NCBI GenBank assembly: GCA_937873515.1
Contig: CALMYB010000022.1
Location: 55,074-119,073 of the forward strand
Source: an uncultured Acidobacteriota bacterium
Lineage (GTDB): Bacteria > Acidobacteriota > Blastocatellia > Pyrinomonadales > Pyrinomonadaceae
Reading direction: 5' to 3'
DNA: 64,000 nucleotides
Position numbers and translations under genes: made by a program. This document shows, one piece after another, positions 61,815 to 64,000 of the stretch. The first letter of the stretch is position 1. Each line of letters starts with the position of its first letter. The notes beneath the pieces were generated by a model. The model did not search any database and was not told the origin of the DNA. It saw only the letters and a list, made by a program, of their open reading frames with translations.

Positions 61815-62429
61815 ATGACAAGAGCCATTGCTCCGTTAAAACGCTTATTTCCATTGGTTTTGATCTTTGTCAGTACAGGTTTTCTATACGCACAGTCGGA
61901 GTCGATCTATCGGCTTCCCGCCGGCACCAAGATAAAGCTGAAGTTGGGTGCGGAACTAAAGACCGGGGTGTCGAGCGTCGGCGATACTTTCATCGCAAAG
62001 GTCGCCGAGCCGGTTCGCCGGGAAGGCGAGATAGTGCTGCCGGAGGACACGGCCTTTGAAGGCCGGATCACAGTTGCGGAAAAGGCACGAACCGGCGGCC
62101 GGGACGGCGAACTCAAGTTCGAGATCGATCATATGCTGATCGGTGATGATATTCGCCGGAGCGTTTCGACGAGGGTCTTGACGAAATTCGGGGCCGATTC
62201 TTCGCGGCTGCTAAGGACAGCCAGTATCGTTGGCGGAACTGCGGTCGGAGCCTTGATCGGCTACGCTGCGGGCGACAGCAGCGGTGCCCTTTTGGGAGCC
62301 GGCATCGGTGCCGGCATCAGCACGGGAACAGCGGTCCTTCAGCGTGGGCAAGATGTTCGGATCAAGAAGGATCAAACCTTCCTGATCGAATTGAAAGAAG
62401 ACCTGATCTTACCTGTTTTGGATTATTGA
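61815..62429 (+). CDS. Secreted protein with glycine-zipper segment, sigma-54 controlled
   Basis: 204 residues after a perfect AAGGAGGT. The signal peptide ends near LYAQ. A beta-rich domain follows (YRLPAGTKIKLKLGAELKT, VGDTFIAKVAEPV, LPEDTAFEGRI, VSTRVLTKFG). A glycine-rich hydrophobic segment then appears (VGGTAVGALIGYAAGDSSGA and LLGAGIGAGISTGTAV), and it ends in another strand. The Gly pattern resembles Gly-zipper envelope proteins. The function is unknown. It lies between a sigma-54 promoter and a strong terminator, so it is monocistronic. Confidence 0.75.
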   Translation: MTRAIAPLKRLFPLVLIFVSTGFLYAQSESIYRLPAGTKIKLKLGAELKTGVSSVGDTFIAKVAEPVRREGEIVLPEDTAFEGRITVAEKARTGGRDGELKFEIDHMLIGDDIRRSVSTRVLTKFGADSSRLLRTASIVGGTAVGALIGYAAGDSSGALLGAGIGAGISTGTAVLQRGQDVRIKKDQTFLIELKEDLILPVLDY

Positions 62430-62470
62430 GATTGGCCGTTGGCGAGAACCGTTCGGCCATATTAGGAAAG

Positions 62471-62506
62471 AGCCCGTCGTGAAGGGGAGAGCACGGCGGG
62501 CTTTTT
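62471..62506 (+). terminator. Intrinsic terminator after the sigma-54-driven gene
   Basis: Stem AGCCCGTCGTG (62471-62481) pairs with CACGGCGGGCT (62492-62502) with one T-G, with a 10-base loop, followed by a T-run to 62506. Confidence 0.9.
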
Positions 62507-62530
62507 CTATTCCTGCCTGCCTTTTTGGTG

Positions 62531-62558
62531 TTGATACGCCATTGTGAGAAAATATGGT
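62531..62558 (+). promoter_or_regulatory. Sigma-70-type promoter of mdh
   Basis: TTGATA (62531-62536), a 16-base spacer and TATGGT (62553-62558) place the start near 62565, about 34 bases before the mdh ATG. Confidence 0.5.
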
Positions 62559-62595
62559 TTTTATCAGAAATCACTATCTCGAACAGGAAGGTTAA

Positions 62596-63531
<936 letters not shown>

Positions 63532-63549
63532 TCGATATCTCAATTCAAA

Positions 63550-63577
63550 AAAAAGGCGGCCGCTAGGCCGCCTTTTT
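63550..63577. terminator. Strong bidirectional-type terminator after mdh
   Basis: GGCGGCC (63555-63561), loop GCTA, GGCCGCC (63566-63572), with AAAAA before and TTTTT after. It serves mdh on the plus strand and could also stop minus-strand transcription from the FG-GAP gene. Confidence 0.92.
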
Positions 63578-63602
63578 GTTTCCTACCAATTTACGATCTT
63601 TC

Positions 63603-63681
63603 AATTGACAATTGACAATTCGAGCATCTCAACGCCGTCTTAATTGTCCATTGTAAATTGGGCAATTGTACATTGGGCAAA
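63603..63681. repeat. AATTGAC / ATTGGGCAA short repeats
   Basis: AATTGAC occurs twice in tandem and partly a third time at 63603-63620. Its complement-like AATTGTC is at 63642. ATTGGGCAA is repeated at 63657-63665 and 63672-63680. AT-rich, no gene. The style recalls the GAATTGTGAATG repeats near 20 kb. Confidence 0.6.
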
Positions 63682-63688
63682 TCCGGTC

Positions 63689-64000
63689 TCAGTTCACATA
63701 CGCGCTCGGTGCGGGGACGTCGCCGGCGAGGCCGAAGGGCACGACGGAGAAACCTGCACTCGAACCGAGTATGTAGAACAGCCCTTGTGCGTCGGGGCGA
63801 TAGACCGCAAGGTCTGCCTTGCCGTCGCCGTCGTAGTCGCCTGCGGCAGGGATGTCCGTCGAGATGCCGAACGGTGCCCCGTAGGCGGTCTCGTTCTCAC
63901 TCCTAAGCACATACCAGAAGCCGGTCGATGGACGATAGACCGCGATGTCCGTCTTGCCGTCGCCCGTGTAGTCGGCAGGAACGACCTTGTCGCCCGCGGC
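63689..64000 (-). CDS. FG-GAP/VCBS repeat protein, C-terminal end (5' part outside window)
   Basis: 103 codons from the window edge to a stop. Repeats have the pattern D-Y-x-G-D-G-K-x-D-x-A-V-Y-R-P-x-x-G-x-(W/F)-Y ([20 protein letters not shown] and [15 protein letters not shown]). Each carries a Ca-binding DxDGDGKxD-type loop, as in beta-propeller FG-GAP/VCBS surface proteins. It ends SAYVN with no sorting signal. The protein is probably large and secreted; its N-terminal part is not visible. Confidence 0.85.
   Translation of the reverse strand, partial: AAGDKVVPADYTGDGKTDIAVYRPSTGFWYVLRSENETAYGAPFGISTDIPAAGDYDGDGKADLAVYRPDAQGLFYILGSSAGFSVVPFGLAGDVPAPSAYVN

Overview
This window looks like a chromosomal segment of a Gram-negative (diderm) bacterium of the Acidobacteriota, most likely class Blastocatellia (Pyrinomonadaceae-like). 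That placement is inferred from the gene set: an actinobacterial-type fused 2-oxoglutarate decarboxylase/dehydrogenase (KGD), a complex I operon interrupted by unrelated small genes, a TamB/Omp85 pair, SpoIVB-like S55 peptidase, LCAT-type lipase and a sigma-54 promoter. No phage or insertion sequence transposase was seen. Coding density is high and only one stretch above 300 bases (9950-10808) lacks a gene.

Layout. 1-652: two HicAB-type antitoxins, one with a hicA toxin gene broken by an in-frame stop. 708-9949 (minus strand): a possible DNA-end repair cassette of three tightly coupled genes (two unknown proteins plus an ATP-dependent DNA ligase with a WGR-like tail), then capA, kgd, a secreted protein, nusB and ribH. 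9950-10808: a repeat-rich spacer. 10809-16457: an alpha/beta hydrolase fold protein lacking its nucleophile, an S55 peptidase, moaD/moaE, thiS/thiG and an unknown 299-aa protein. 16592-34596: complex I genes nuoA, B, C, D, E, F, G, H, J, K, L, M, N on the plus strand. nuoI is absent and six to seven foreign genes are interleaved (secreted protein, four-helix bundle protein, LCAT lipase, ribosomal protein bTHX, DUF1579 protein, small acidic protein). 34597-37885: unknown proteins, a class I glutamine amidotransferase, a YbdK-type carboxylate-amine ligase and a PilZ protein. 37980-43379: a LysR regulator divergent from leuABCD, with a good LysR box and sigma-70 promoter between them. 43527-46088: cystathionine gamma-synthase/lyase, PP2C phosphatase, NfeD. 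46245-55799: an unusual RibBA, then TamB and an Omp85 protein, closely spaced. 55796-61273: c-di-GMP enzymes (HD-GYP-GAF-GGDEF, 7TM-GGDEF), a LysW-like zinc ribbon, a PfkB kinase and a dienelactone hydrolase. 61352-64000: a 9-bp repeat array, tRNA-Leu(UAA), a sigma-54-driven secreted protein, malate dehydrogenase with a strong terminator, and the end of an FG-GAP/VCBS repeat protein.

How it fits together. The core is aerobic heterotrophic metabolism: the TCA bypass enzyme KGD and malate dehydrogenase feed NADH to complex I. Leucine, methionine/cysteine, riboflavin, thiamin and molybdopterin biosynthesis are represented, and PilZ, HD-GYP and GGDEF proteins point to c-di-GMP signalling. The most unusual items are the ligase cassette at 708-3481, the RibBA homologue missing catalytic and zinc residues in both halves, the nuoI-less interrupted nuo operon, the nonsense-mutated hicA, and a dispersed 9-bp intergenic repeat family present at about 10.1 kb and 61.4 kb in opposite orientations.
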